From: Mangrovimicrobium sediminis
GTDB lineage: Bacteria > Pseudomonadota > Gammaproteobacteria > Pseudomonadales > Halieaceae
Direction of reading: 5' to 3'
Length of the DNA: 64,000 bases
Assembly (NCBI RefSeq): GCF_004745945.1
Contig: NZ_SRLE01000005.1
Coordinates: 186,001-250,000 of the forward strand
Positions 18,588 to 26,949 of the stretch are shown here, piece after piece; position 1 is the first letter of the stretch, and every line of letters begins with the position of its first letter. The translations under genes were made by a program, and so were the position numbers. A model generated the notes under the pieces. The model did no database searches and had not been told where the DNA came from. It saw nothing but the letters and a program-made list of their open reading frames with translations.

Positions 18588-20015
18588 ATGCGTGATTACC
18601 GGAAATTCTATATCGACGGCCAGTGGGTCGCTCCGGCGCAGGCGCGCGACCTGGATGTCATCAACCCGGCCAACGAAACCGTCTGCGGTGTGATCTCCCT
18701 GGGTGGCGCGGCGGATGTCGATGCCGCCGTGGCCGCCGCGAAACGCGCTTTTACCAGCTTCGGCCGCAGCAGCCGCGCCGAGCGCGTGGAACTGCTCGAA
18801 GCCTGTGTCGCCACCTACGAAAAACGCTACGACGATGTCGCCACCGCGATTCGCGAGGAGATGGGCGCGCCGCAGGCCTTTGCCCTCGCCGAGCAGGCGG
18901 ACTGCGGCCTGGGCCACCTCAAGGAAGCCCTGCGCGTGCTGCGCGAGTTCGTCTTCGAGGAGGACCTGGCCAACTCACGGGTGTTCCGTGAGCCTATCGG
19001 TGTGTGCGGGTTAATCACCCCTTGGAACTGGCCGGTCAACCAGATCGGTTGCAAGGTCGCACCGGCGCTGGCCGTGGGCTGCACCATGGTGTTGAAGCCC
19101 AGCGAGATCGCGCCGCTGTCCGCCTGGGTGTGGAGCGAGATCATGCACGAGGCCGGCGTACCGGCGGGCGTGTACAACATGGTCAACGGCGACGGTCCCG
19201 GCGTGGGCACGGCGCTGTCCTGTCACCCGGACGTGGACATGATGTCCTTCACCGGCTCGACCCGCGCCGGTGTCCTGGTGGCGCAGAACGCCGCCCCCAG
19301 CGTCAAGCGCGTGGCCCAGGAACTGGGCGGCAAGAGTCCGAACATCATTCTCGATGACGCTGACCTCGACAAGGCCGTGACCCGCGGCGTGTTGCACATG
19401 TGCGCCAACACCGGGCAGTCCTGCAACGCGCCCTCGCGCATGCTGGTGCCGGCGCACAAACTGGAGGAGGCCGAGGCCATCGCCGCGCGGGTGGCCGCGG
19501 GTGTGGTGGTCGGCGACCCGGCGGACGACACCACGGTCATGGGGCCGGTGGTCTCACAGCAGCAGTTCGACAAGATCCAGGGGCTGATCGAGCAGGGCAT
19601 CGCCGAGGGTGCGAAGCTGGTCGCCGGCGGCCCGGGCAAGCCCGAGGGCCTGGAGACTGGCTACTTCGTGCGCCCGACGGTGTTCTCCGGCGCCAGCAAC
19701 GACATGACTATCGCCCGGGAAGAAATCTTCGGTCCCGTCCTGACCATGATTCCCTACACCAGCGAGGAAGAGGCGATCGCCATCGCCAACGACACGCCCT
19801 ACGGCCTGGCCGGTTACGTACAGAGCGGGGATATCGAGCACGCGCGTGCCGTGGCGTCGCGCATCCGCGCCGGCAACATCAAGATCAACGGTGCCTTCGG
19901 CGGCTACGCAGTGCCCTTTGGCGGCTACAAGCAGTCCGGCAATGGCCGCGAGTGGGGCGAGCACGGCTTCGCCGATTTCCTCGAGACCAAGGCTGTAGAG
20001 GGCTTCGCGGGCTGA
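18588..20015 (+). CDS. NAD-dependent aldehyde dehydrogenase
   Basis: A 475-residue member of the aldehyde dehydrogenase superfamily. The catalytic nucleophile is Cys279 ('GQSCNAPSR') and the general base Glu245 ('QELGGKSPNI'); 'PWNWPVNQIGCKVAPAL' forms the oxyanion and NAD region. It oxidises aldehydes to acids with NAD(P). The close variants 'GCxMVLKPSE' and 'EEIFGPVL' are present as expected. The substrate is not evident. A CCCTTAAGGG palindrome lies in the gap upstream (18502-18511), of unknown meaning. The gene ends 24 bp from the convergent TonB-fusion gene. Confidence 0.92.
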   Translation: MRDYRKFYIDGQWVAPAQARDLDVINPANETVCGVISLGGAADVDAAVAAAKRAFTSFGRSSRAERVELLEACVATYEKRYDDVATAIREEMGAPQAFALAEQADCGLGHLKEALRVLREFVFEEDLANSRVFREPIGVCGLITPWNWPVNQIGCKVAPALAVGCTMVLKPSEIAPLSAWVWSEIMHEAGVPAGVYNMVNGDGPGVGTALSCHPDVDMMSFTGSTRAGVLVAQNAAPSVKRVAQELGGKSPNIILDDADLDKAVTRGVLHMCANTGQSCNAPSRMLVPAHKLEEAEAIAARVAAGVVVGDPADDTTVMGPVVSQQQFDKIQGLIEQGIAEGAKLVAGGPGKPEGLETGYFVRPTVFSGASNDMTIAREEIFGPVLTMIPYTSEEEAIAIANDTPYGLAGYVQSGDIEHARAVASRIRAGNIKINGAFGGYAVPFGGYKQSGNGREWGEHGFADFLETKAVEGFAG

Positions 20016-20039
20016 TCAGGCCCAGGTCTTGCGCCAGGC

Positions 20040-21485
20040 TCAGTTGAGGCGGAACGTGACCGGAATCGGGATCAGGTAAGCGTCGCCGGGTTCACCGCCG
20101 AACTCCTCGCGCGCCACTGCGTCGAGCGCCGGGAACGGCGCCGCCTTCTCCACCGCGCGCACCGCCGCGCTGTCCAGCGCCCGGATTGTCGAGGATGTGC
20201 CGATCTGCACTTCCAGCAGTTCCCCGCTCGCGCGTACCTTTGCCAGCACCTCGACCTGCCCCTGCAGGCCGCGCTGACGAGCGCGGCTCGGGTACTGCAG
20301 TTCGCGGAACACGCTGCCCAGGGTCTGGCGCATGTAGCGTTGCAGGCTGAGCTGGTATTCGCGGTCGTCGACGGCGCCTGAGGCGGCGTCCGCGGTTGCA
20401 ACGGTCTGCGCTGCGGTAGCGGCTGTCTCAGCGGCTGGCGACTCCGCCGGTTGCGCGTCTGCCACCGCCGGGCTGGCCGCCGGGGTGTCGTCGACCTCGG
20501 GCGCACTGGCTTTGGTGTCTCGGGCTTGCGCCTGCGCCACGGCATTTTCTTTCGCGGCTGTCGGTTCCGGCGCCTGCGCGACCGGTGCCGGCGCAGCCTC
20601 TTCTTGTTCTGGCGCGTTCGGCGTGTCCTGTGTTTCGGCGACCGCGACCGCGACCTGCTCGACCGGTTCGGCTTCGGCCTTCGCCGGCGCTGGCGCTGCA
20701 ACATCTGCCTTTTGCGCGGGGACATCCGGCGCTTTGGCAGCCGCTGTCACCGCGCTGTCAGAAGCTGCAGGAGGAGCAGCTTTCGGTTTTGCCTTTTCTG
20801 CAGGGGGCTGCGGTGCCGACTTTTTCTCGACGGGTTTGGCGGCGGCCACGGCTGTGGTTGCCGGGGCGGCCGACGGCGCAGCCCAGCCCGCAACCTCTGC
20901 CTCGCGCCCGGCGGGCGGCTGCAGGGCCTCGTAGCGCTCGCGCAATGCCGGGTCGATGTCGCCGGCGAGCAGGGGGTCGCGCAACAGGGTCGAGGCGTTG
21001 TCGCCAAGCCAGCCCTGGGCGAGGAATTCAAACGTCGCGGCATCTGCCGCGCTCAGCAGCTCGGTGCCATCCAGGCTGTAAACCGTGCTGCCGTCCACGT
21101 TCAGGCGGGCGGTGAAGCTGTCGCCCTGGACCAGGAAACCCTGCATTGCGTTGCGCATGCGTGCCAGCGAATCCACGACCGCGTCCGGTGCACGGGCGCC
21201 GGCGCCCAGTTCCGCCTGCAGCAGCAAGGTGCCGAAAAACCCGCGCGCGCTCAGCCGGCGAATGGCCAGTCGGTACTCGAGGGTCACCGGCGGTGCCAGT
21301 GACGCGAGGTCCGGGCCGGTGGCGCCGTCGCCGGTGTATAGGCCGGCGATGTAGATATCCCGCGCGGTGTCGATATGGATGGCCAGTCCCGCCAGGCTGT
21401 CGTCTTCGGCGGCTGTCGGCAGTGAGAGTGAAAGAGGGATCAGGGCCAGGAAGAGTGCCCGGAGAATCTTGCCCTTTAATGTCAT
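20040..21485 (-). CDS. Chalcone-isomerase-like domain fused to TonB C-terminal domain
   Basis: A 481-residue exported protein with three parts. (1) After a signal peptide, residues about 30-190 resemble bacterial chalcone-isomerase-like domains: 'DIYIAGLYTG', 'LEYRLAIRRLSA', 'GDSFTARLNVDGSTVYSLDG' and 'FLAQGWLGDNA', in the family's order. (2) Residues about 195-375 are an Ala/Pro/Glu/Lys-rich low-complexity stretch such as usually spans the periplasm. (3) The last 90 residues are a TonB C-terminal domain ('ELQYPSRARQRGLQGQVEVLAKVRASGEL'). Unlike ordinary TonB, the N-terminus looks like a cleavable signal peptide, not an inner-membrane anchor. Start: the ATG at 21485; the upstream extension lacks features. 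It is divergent from glpK. Confidence 0.82.
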   Translation of the reverse strand: MTLKGKILRALFLALIPLSLSLPTAAEDDSLAGLAIHIDTARDIYIAGLYTGDGATGPDLASLAPPVTLEYRLAIRRLSARGFFGTLLLQAELGAGARAPDAVVDSLARMRNAMQGFLVQGDSFTARLNVDGSTVYSLDGTELLSAADAATFEFLAQGWLGDNASTLLRDPLLAGDIDPALRERYEALQPPAGREAEVAGWAAPSAAPATTAVAAAKPVEKKSAPQPPAEKAKPKAAPPAASDSAVTAAAKAPDVPAQKADVAAPAPAKAEAEPVEQVAVAVAETQDTPNAPEQEEAAPAPVAQAPEPTAAKENAVAQAQARDTKASAPEVDDTPAASPAVADAQPAESPAAETAATAAQTVATADAASGAVDDREYQLSLQRYMRQTLGSVFRELQYPSRARQRGLQGQVEVLAKVRASGELLEVQIGTSSTIRALDSAAVRAVEKAAPFPALDAVAREEFGGEPGDAYLIPIPVTFRLN

Positions 21486-21962
21486 TGTGCTGTATGTCCC
21501 ATACCGCTGGCAGCTGCATCTGAGCTGAACGTGAGTAATTGCCCGCCAATACCGCAAAGCCTCGCCCGCCAGGGACGCGCCAGGCGTGTCCGTAAGCGGC
21601 GAATATGCGATCAACTGAATCGTTCGAATTATTGGCGGGGGCGTCCGGGTTGCCGGTGCCATTAACGGATAGTAGAGCGGGGTCCGTGATGCAGCAACGA
21701 TTCAGTTCACATTTTCGGAGTTTTCCGGCGCGAATTGACGTATTGGTTTGTCCGCCACCGGGGCCTGGGCGCTGCAAAGCCTTGGCGTCCGGGGCGGCGA
21801 TGCCGTAACCTTTGCGGGGCGCGGCGCGACCGGGTACGCGCAGGAGCGACGTCCAGGCATAGAGTTTGTGGCCGGATATCGCTGGCAGTGCCCGGCACAG
21901 GGCGCCGGGCAACGAGCACAACGCTGGCAGTGCGCTGCCAGCCCAACGCAAGGAGCCCAACC
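21486..21962. other. 477-bp intergenic region between the divergent TonB-fusion gene and glpK
   Basis: No convincing gene is seen. It must hold both promoters. The glpK-proximal part contains a perfect 8-bp hairpin (see 21923-21942) and two copies of GCTGGCAGTG about 40 bp apart. Confidence 0.6.
21923..21942 (+). promoter_or_regulatory. Hairpin in the glpK leader
   Basis: GCTGGCAG (21923-21930), loop TGCG, CTGCCAGC (21935-21942) form a perfect 8-bp stem ending 8 nt before the glpK Shine-Dalgarno AGGAG (21951-21955). It could be an operator or an RNA stem modulating translation. No known regulator motif was recognised. Confidence 0.35.
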
Positions 21963-23453
21963 ATGGCGGAGTACATCCTGGCGATCGACCAGGGCACCAC
22001 CGGCAGCACCGTCGCACTGATGGACGCGGGTGGCAGGCTGTGCGCCAGCGTCAACTACGAATTCCCGCAAATCTACCCGCACCCGGGCTGGGTGGAGCAC
22101 CGTCCCGCAGAGATCTGGGCTTCCGTGCTCAAGGGCATTCGCGCGGTGCTGCGCAAGGGCGTATGCAAGCCGCGCGAGATCGTCGCCATCGGCATTACCA
22201 ACCAACGTGAGACCGCTGTGCTGTGGGACCGCGACAGCAGCGAGGCGGTGAACAATGCCATCGTCTGGCAGTGCCGGCGCACCACCGACTTCTGCGAGAC
22301 CCTGCGCGGCGCCGGACATGAAAAAACCATTCGCCGCCGCTCCGGCCTGGTGCTGGACCCGTACTTCTCCGCCAGCAAATACCGCTGGCTGCTGCGCAAT
22401 ACGCCGGGTATTCGCGGCCGGCTGAAGGACGGGCGCCTCGCCGCCGGTACCATCGACAGCTATCTCATCTGGCAGCTGACCGCGGGCGCTGCCCATGTGA
22501 CGGATATTTCCAACGCCTCGCGCACTTCCCTGATGAATCTGGAGGAGGGGGGCTGGGATCACCGCCTGCTGGATATCTTTGAGGTGCCCGCCGACATCCT
22601 GCCGCGCATCGTGCCCTCCAGCGGCATACTCGGCCACACCCGCGGCGTTCCCGGCCTGCCCGATGGCATTCCCATTGCCGGTGTCGCCGGCGACCAGCAG
22701 GCGGCCCTGTTCGGCCAGGCCTGCTTCGGCCGCGGCGAAGCCAAGTGCACCTTCGGCACCGGCTCGTTCATCGTCATGAATACCGGCGCCGAGGTGGTGC
22801 GCTCCAGTGCCGGCCTGCTCAGCACCGTGGCCTGGCAACTGGGTGAGCGCAGCAAGCCGGTGTACGCCCTGGAGGGCGGCGCGTTCGTGTGCGGCGCCGC
22901 GGTGCAGTGGTTGCGCGACGGACTCGGCATTATCCGCAAGGCGACGGAGATCGAGGCGCTGGCCGCCAGCGTGGAAGACAGCGGCGGGGTTGAGTTCGTG
23001 CCCGCGCTGACCGGGCTGGGCGCGCCGCACTGGGCCCCGGAGGCGCGCGGCACGATCACCGGCCTGACCCGCGGTTCGCATCGCGGCCACCTGGCCCGCG
23101 CCACCCTCGACGCCATGGCCCTGCAGAACGCGGACATCCTGCGCGCGATGGAAGAGGAACTGGGCAAGCGCATGAAGCCGCTGCGCGTGGATGGCGGCGC
23201 CGCGGCCAACAACCTGCTGATGCAGATCCAGGCCGATGTGCTGGGGCGCAAGCTGATCCGCCCGAGCATGATCGAGACCACCGTGGCCGGCGCCTGTTAC
23301 CTGGCCGGGCTCGGCGTCGGCCTGTGGCAGAGCCAGAAGGAGATTCGCGAGATCTGGTCGGTGGAGCGCGAGTTCGCCGTGCAGATGAGCACGGCGGCGC
23401 GGCGCAAGCGGCTCTCCGCCTGGAATGACGCGGTCAAGCGGACGCTGCTCTGA
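21963..23453 (+). CDS. glpK: Glycerol kinase
   Basis: A 496-residue FGGY-family kinase that phosphorylates glycerol to glycerol-3-phosphate in the cytoplasm. 'YILAIDQGTTGSTV' is the N-terminal phosphate-binding loop. 'GITNQRET', 'WQCRRT', 'GVAGDQQAALFGQ' and 'FGTGSFIVMNTG' are the standard FGGY blocks, and 'LRVDGGAAANNLLMQIQAD' is the second signature. The length matches the family (about 500). The ATG at 21963 has AGGAG 7 nt upstream. No glpF, glpD or glpR homologue adjoins it in this window. A small zinc-ribbon gene starts 2 bp after the stop. Confidence 0.96.
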   Translation: MAEYILAIDQGTTGSTVALMDAGGRLCASVNYEFPQIYPHPGWVEHRPAEIWASVLKGIRAVLRKGVCKPREIVAIGITNQRETAVLWDRDSSEAVNNAIVWQCRRTTDFCETLRGAGHEKTIRRRSGLVLDPYFSASKYRWLLRNTPGIRGRLKDGRLAAGTIDSYLIWQLTAGAAHVTDISNASRTSLMNLEEGGWDHRLLDIFEVPADILPRIVPSSGILGHTRGVPGLPDGIPIAGVAGDQQAALFGQACFGRGEAKCTFGTGSFIVMNTGAEVVRSSAGLLSTVAWQLGERSKPVYALEGGAFVCGAAVQWLRDGLGIIRKATEIEALAASVEDSGGVEFVPALTGLGAPHWAPEARGTITGLTRGSHRGHLARATLDAMALQNADILRAMEEELGKRMKPLRVDGGAAANNLLMQIQADVLGRKLIRPSMIETTVAGACYLAGLGVGLWQSQKEIREIWSVEREFAVQMSTAARRKRLSAWNDAVKRTLL

Positions 23454-23454
23454 G

Positions 23455-23640
23455 ATGGCCGACATCCTGCCTTTCCGTCGCCCTTCGGCGAAGGACAAGC
23501 ACAAGGGCAATACCCTGTGCCGTCACGGCCACCACAAGTGGGAAGTGGACAAGGCCAAGCAGTTCGATGTGAAGGAAGGCAAACTGGTGACGGTCTATCG
23601 CTGCAGCCGATGCGGCAAGACCCGGGTGAAAGCCCACTGA
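23455..23640 (+). CDS. Small zinc-ribbon-like protein
   Basis: A 61-residue basic protein whose ATG (23455) is 2 bp after the glpK stop. A 'CRHGHH' element and a 'CSRCGK' knuckle about 30 residues apart could bind one zinc with Cys/His ligands. The charged 'DKAKQFDVKEGKLVTVYRC' middle fits a short beta ribbon. The function is unknown; it may bind nucleic acid or a protein partner. It depends on glpK transcription. Confidence 0.7.
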   Translation: MADILPFRRPSAKDKHKGNTLCRHGHHKWEVDKAKQFDVKEGKLVTVYRCSRCGKTRVKAH

Positions 23641-23776
23641 GGGCGCCCATCCTGTTGAACGAGCTCATTGCACTAGCCGATAGAAATAGTCCATTGAAAC
23701 AGCAACAGCCCGCTGAGGCGGCAAGCCCACTGCAGGAGCAGGGCCGACCGACAGACCAGGGCCCACCGAGAAAACT

Positions 23777-24334
23777 ATGAACGAAGAACTGAATTTCCTG
23801 CTGCAGCGCGCTTCCTGCGCGCGCCTGGCCGAACCGGCGCCGAGCGCGGAAGAGCTCGAGCCGATGTTCGCCGCGGCGATGCGCGCACCGGACCACGCGC
23901 GACTGCGGCCCTGGCGTTTCCTGTGCGTGCGCGGCGAGCGCCGGGTGGAACTGGGGCAGCGGTTTCGCGAGGCGCTGCTAGTGCGCGACCCCGCTGCGGA
24001 CAGCGCGGCGCAGGACAAGGCCGCCAATGCGCCCCTGCGCGCACCGCTGCTGGTGGTCGCTATCGCGTCCATCAGCGAACACCCCAAGGTGCCGCCGATC
24101 GAGCAGCGCCTGGCGGCGGGCTGCGCCACCTATGGGTTGTTGCTGGCGGCGGAGGCGAGCGGTTATGCGGGTATCTGGCGCACCGGCGAAGTGGCTTTCG
24201 ATCGCACGGTGATGAACGCGCTGGGGCTGGCGGCCAACGAGGAGATCATCGGTTTCCTCTACCTGGGTACGCGCGAGGGGGACTGCCGGGCGCTGCCCCG
24301 CCTCGCGGTGGATCAGTATGTAGCGGAATGGTGA
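23777..24334 (+). CDS. Nitroreductase family protein (YdjA-like)
   Basis: A 185-residue FMN-dependent oxidoreductase. 'AAAMRAPDHARLRPWRFLCV' is the FMN-binding N-terminal block, and 'GYAGIWRTGEVAFDRTVMNALGL' and 'EEIIGFLYLGT' close the fold, as in the YdjA subgroup (about 183 residues). It acts on unidentified nitro or quinone substrates, usually as a dimer in the cytoplasm. The ATG at 23777 is the only good start. The gap to the preceding small gene (136 bp) contains nothing recognisable. Confidence 0.88.
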   Translation: MNEELNFLLQRASCARLAEPAPSAEELEPMFAAAMRAPDHARLRPWRFLCVRGERRVELGQRFREALLVRDPAADSAAQDKAANAPLRAPLLVVAIASISEHPKVPPIEQRLAAGCATYGLLLAAEASGYAGIWRTGEVAFDRTVMNALGLAANEEIIGFLYLGTREGDCRALPRLAVDQYVAEW

Positions 24335-24340
24335 GGGCGA

Positions 24341-25126
24341 TCAGGGGTTGCCCGGCCAGTCTTCGTACTCGATGAACGGGTGCAGCGCGATGCCGATGCC
24401 TTCCTTGATATTATCCTTGTTTTCCAGCAGCGTGCGCCGGCGCGCGTAGCGCTCGGTGCGGGTGTCGATGGCGTCGGTGGCATCGAGACCGCCGCGGCTG
24501 AAGAACACGCGCTCGAGGTCGGTGTTGAAGATTGCCACCTGCAGCGAGGCCACCGCGGCCACCGCGTTCCAGTCGAAGTCCGCGGAGATGCTGTTGCCCG
24601 GGCCCTGCACCGCGGGCTTGCGGGTTACCCCGTCCCAGCGTGCGACGTGCTTGAGACCGCCGGAGAAGGGCGCTTCCAGTTCCAGCAGGTCGGTAAACAC
24701 GAAGGCGTCGAGGTTGAAGTCCTTGACCAGGCCATCGCGCACGTCCTGCATGATGAGCGAGAAGGACTTCATGTTGGTGCGCCCGGTGGTCGGGTCCACG
24801 GGGTTGCCGTAGGCGCGCACCGCGGTGTTCCAGCGTTGTTCGAACTCGCGCTGGGCGATCACCTTGTAGCCGTTTTCCTTCAGGTAGGCGCTCACATAGC
24901 CGTCGATGCGCGGTGCCTCGTCTTCCAGGTAGTTGCGCGAGGGCGGGCCGAGGTTGACGTGAGGGATAACCACGGTCCTGATACTATTTGCCGCCAGTTT
25001 TCCCTGGTCCAGCTCGTAGGGGAAAGTGGTCGGGTTGTAATCGGGGGTGCCGGCGCAGGCACTGAGCAGCACGCCGAGGGCGAGCAGGCACAGGCCTTTG
25101 AACCCGGCGATAGTTGAATCGCGCAT
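24341..25126 (-). CDS. Predicted lipoprotein of unknown function
   Basis: A 261-residue protein starting at the ATG at 25126. The N-terminus carries a lipobox ('LLSAC', Cys about residue 24), so it should be lipidated and sit in the inner or outer membrane facing the periplasm. The body contains 'TVVIPHVNLGPPSRNYLEDE' and 'YKVIAQREFEQRWNTAVR', a pattern seen in unnamed proteobacterial lipoproteins that resemble curli-assembly or GNA1162-like components. I do not assign a function. It is divergent from the alpha/beta hydrolase, with 29 bp between starts, so promoters overlap. Confidence 0.75.
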   Translation of the reverse strand: MRDSTIAGFKGLCLLALGVLLSACAGTPDYNPTTFPYELDQGKLAANSIRTVVIPHVNLGPPSRNYLEDEAPRIDGYVSAYLKENGYKVIAQREFEQRWNTAVRAYGNPVDPTTGRTNMKSFSLIMQDVRDGLVKDFNLDAFVFTDLLELEAPFSGGLKHVARWDGVTRKPAVQGPGNSISADFDWNAVAAVASLQVAIFNTDLERVFFSRGGLDATDAIDTRTERYARRRTLLENKDNIKEGIGIALHPFIEYEDWPGNP

Positions 25127-25155
25127 GCTGGGGCCCAGTAATAAATGAGGAACGC

Positions 25156-25959
25156 ATGGTAGCAAAATCTGGAATCTGGCACAGCACCACCGGCGCAGGG
25201 CCGCCCGTGGTGCTGATCCACGGCCTGTTCGGCTCCGCCGGCAACCTCGGCGCGCTGGGCCGCGACCTCGCCGACCGCTACACCGTGTACAGCATCGACC
25301 TGCCCAACCACGGTCGCTCCAGCTGGGTGGACGACCCCGGCGTCCCGCACATGGCGAACCTGCTGCGCGCCTGGCTCGACGAACAGGGGCTGGCCCGCGC
25401 CGCCTTTGTCGGCCATTCGCTGGGCGGCAAGGTGGCCATGCAACTGGCGCTGAATGAACCGGAGGTCGTGAGCGCGCTGGTGGCCGCGGATATCGCGCCG
25501 GTGACCTACCCCGGTGGCGGTCACGACAGTATTTTCGCCGCGCTGGAAGCGGTGGAGGACGCCGCGGTCGACTCGCGCGCCGCCGCTGCGAAAGTGATGG
25601 GCGAGCATCTACAGGAGGAGGGCGTCATCCAGTTCCTGCTCATGAGCCTGGAGCGCAAAGCGGAAGGCGGCTACGGCTGGCGCTTCAACCTGCGCGAACT
25701 GCACCGCGGCTACGACGGCCTGCGCTCGGCACCCGAGGGCGAACCCTTCGCCGGCCCGGTATTGTTCGTCAAGGGCGGCGAATCGAATTACATCCTGCCG
25801 CAGCACCGCGAACAGGTGACGGCGCTGTTTCCCGCGGCGCAGATGAAAGTCATGCCCGGCTGCGGGCACTGGCTGCACGCCGAGCAGCCGGCGCAGTTCA
25901 ACCGTATCGTCGGGCGCTTCCTCGACACCCACGTGGCCGCCGGCCAGGCGCTGAGTTAA
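25156..25959 (+). CDS. Alpha/beta hydrolase (YbfF-like esterase)
   Basis: A 267-residue cytoplasmic hydrolase. The nucleophile elbow 'GHSLGG' places Ser88, 'VVLIHGLFGSAGN' forms the oxyanion region, and the final His lies in 'MPGCGHWLHAEQP'. Its length and the opening 'LFGSAGNLGALGRDL' with 'DLPNHGRS' are characteristic of YbfF-type acyl-CoA/short-chain esterases. The ATG at 25156 is preceded by a GAGG element. The DUF3301 gene follows 7 bp after the stop and is probably cotranscribed. Confidence 0.9.
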   Translation: MVAKSGIWHSTTGAGPPVVLIHGLFGSAGNLGALGRDLADRYTVYSIDLPNHGRSSWVDDPGVPHMANLLRAWLDEQGLARAAFVGHSLGGKVAMQLALNEPEVVSALVAADIAPVTYPGGGHDSIFAALEAVEDAAVDSRAAAAKVMGEHLQEEGVIQFLLMSLERKAEGGYGWRFNLRELHRGYDGLRSAPEGEPFAGPVLFVKGGESNYILPQHREQVTALFPAAQMKVMPGCGHWLHAEQPAQFNRIVGRFLDTHVAAGQALS

Positions 25960-25966
25960 GGAGTCG

Positions 25967-26296
25967 ATGGTGTATTTCAGTCTTGGCGAAGTCCTGGCGG
26001 TGTTCCTGTTCGGTGGCGTCTGCCTGTATTTGTTCGCGGCGATTCGCGTGCGCGAGCTGGCCCTGCAACACGTCAATGCCGCCAGCCAGCGCGACGGTTT
26101 CCAGTTGCTGGACCAGGCGGTGCAGTTACAGCGTGTGTCACTCAGCCGCGACCGCAACGGCCAGTGGCGGGTGTGGCGCCAGTACCGCTTCGACTACAGC
26201 CTGGACGGCGTGGAGCGCCGCCAGGGGCATGTGATCATGCTCGGCAAGCGCCTGGTCTCCGTGGTGGTGAGTGAGCGCCCGCGGGTATTGCACTAG
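25967..26296 (+). CDS. DUF3301 domain membrane protein
   Basis: A 109-residue protein with one N-terminal membrane helix (residues 6-26) and a soluble beta-rich tail ('LLDQAVQLQRVSLSRDRNGQWRVWRQYRFDYSLDG', summarised by its RWRQYxFDYS core). This matches DUF3301, small gammaproteobacterial proteins usually located next to YbfF-type hydrolases. The function is unknown. It sits 7 bp after the hydrolase gene. Confidence 0.88.
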   Translation: MVYFSLGEVLAVFLFGGVCLYLFAAIRVRELALQHVNAASQRDGFQLLDQAVQLQRVSLSRDRNGQWRVWRQYRFDYSLDGVERRQGHVIMLGKRLVSVVVSERPRVLH

Positions 26297-26334
26297 CAAA
26301 CCGCTTGCACCGCGGGGCGACGTTGCCGGCCGCT

Positions 26335-26949
26335 TCAGGCGGTGCGCCAGAGTAGGGCGACGGCCAGCGCCAGCAGGGCCAGGCCGAACAGTCGGTCGAT
26401 GAGCGCGGCCTGCCGCCGCAGGCGATGTTGCAGGCGCGGGTGCGACAGGCCGAGCGCCACCAAGGTGTACCACAAGCCATCCACCGCACCGGCGGTGGCG
26501 ACCATTACCGCCTTCTGCGCCAGCCCCGCCCCTTCGCTGAGAAACTGCGAGAAAACTGCCAGCATGAAGATCGCCAGCTTGGGATTGAGGAAGGCGACCA
26601 GGAAACCCTCGCGCACTGGTGAGCGCGCAGTGGGCGCGGTATCCGTGTCTGCCTCGCCCGTGGCAGCACGTGCCAGCAGCAGGCGGCAGCCGAGATAGGC
26701 GAGGTAGGCAGCGCCTATCCACTGCACGACGAGAAACAGCCCGGGCCGTGCGGTCAGGGCCGCGGTCAGGCCCAGCACGGTGAGTGCAGCGTAGAGGGCA
26801 ACCCCGCTGCCGTGGGCTAGCGCCGCGGCGACACCGTGGCTGCGTCCCCCCGCCAGGGTGTGGCTGGTTACAACTGCCAGGCTCGGCCCCGGCGACATCG
26901 CCCCCAGGGTGCACACGCCGAGCAGGACCAGCCACTGCGCAATTTCCAT
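26335..26949 (-). CDS. LysE family translocator
   Basis: A 204-residue membrane protein with six helices. The N-terminal 'LGAMSPGPSLAVVTSHTLAGGRSHGVAAALAHGSG' region carries the G-x-x-x-S-P-G-P family signature, and 'GFLVAFLNPKLAIFMLAVFSQF' is the second conserved block. Members export amino acids or homoserine lactones by proton exchange. The substrate is not evident. It faces the DUF3301 gene tail-to-tail, with a long gene-free stretch upstream of its start. Confidence 0.9.
   Translation of the reverse strand: MEIAQWLVLLGVCTLGAMSPGPSLAVVTSHTLAGGRSHGVAAALAHGSGVALYAALTVLGLTAALTARPGLFLVVQWIGAAYLAYLGCRLLLARAATGEADTDTAPTARSPVREGFLVAFLNPKLAIFMLAVFSQFLSEGAGLAQKAVMVATAGAVDGLWYTLVALGLSHPRLQHRLRRQAALIDRLFGLALLALAVALLWRTA

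Noticed and set aside
21702-23510. A 602-codon open frame antisense to glpK
   Set aside because: glpK is unmistakable and the antisense product has no family features.
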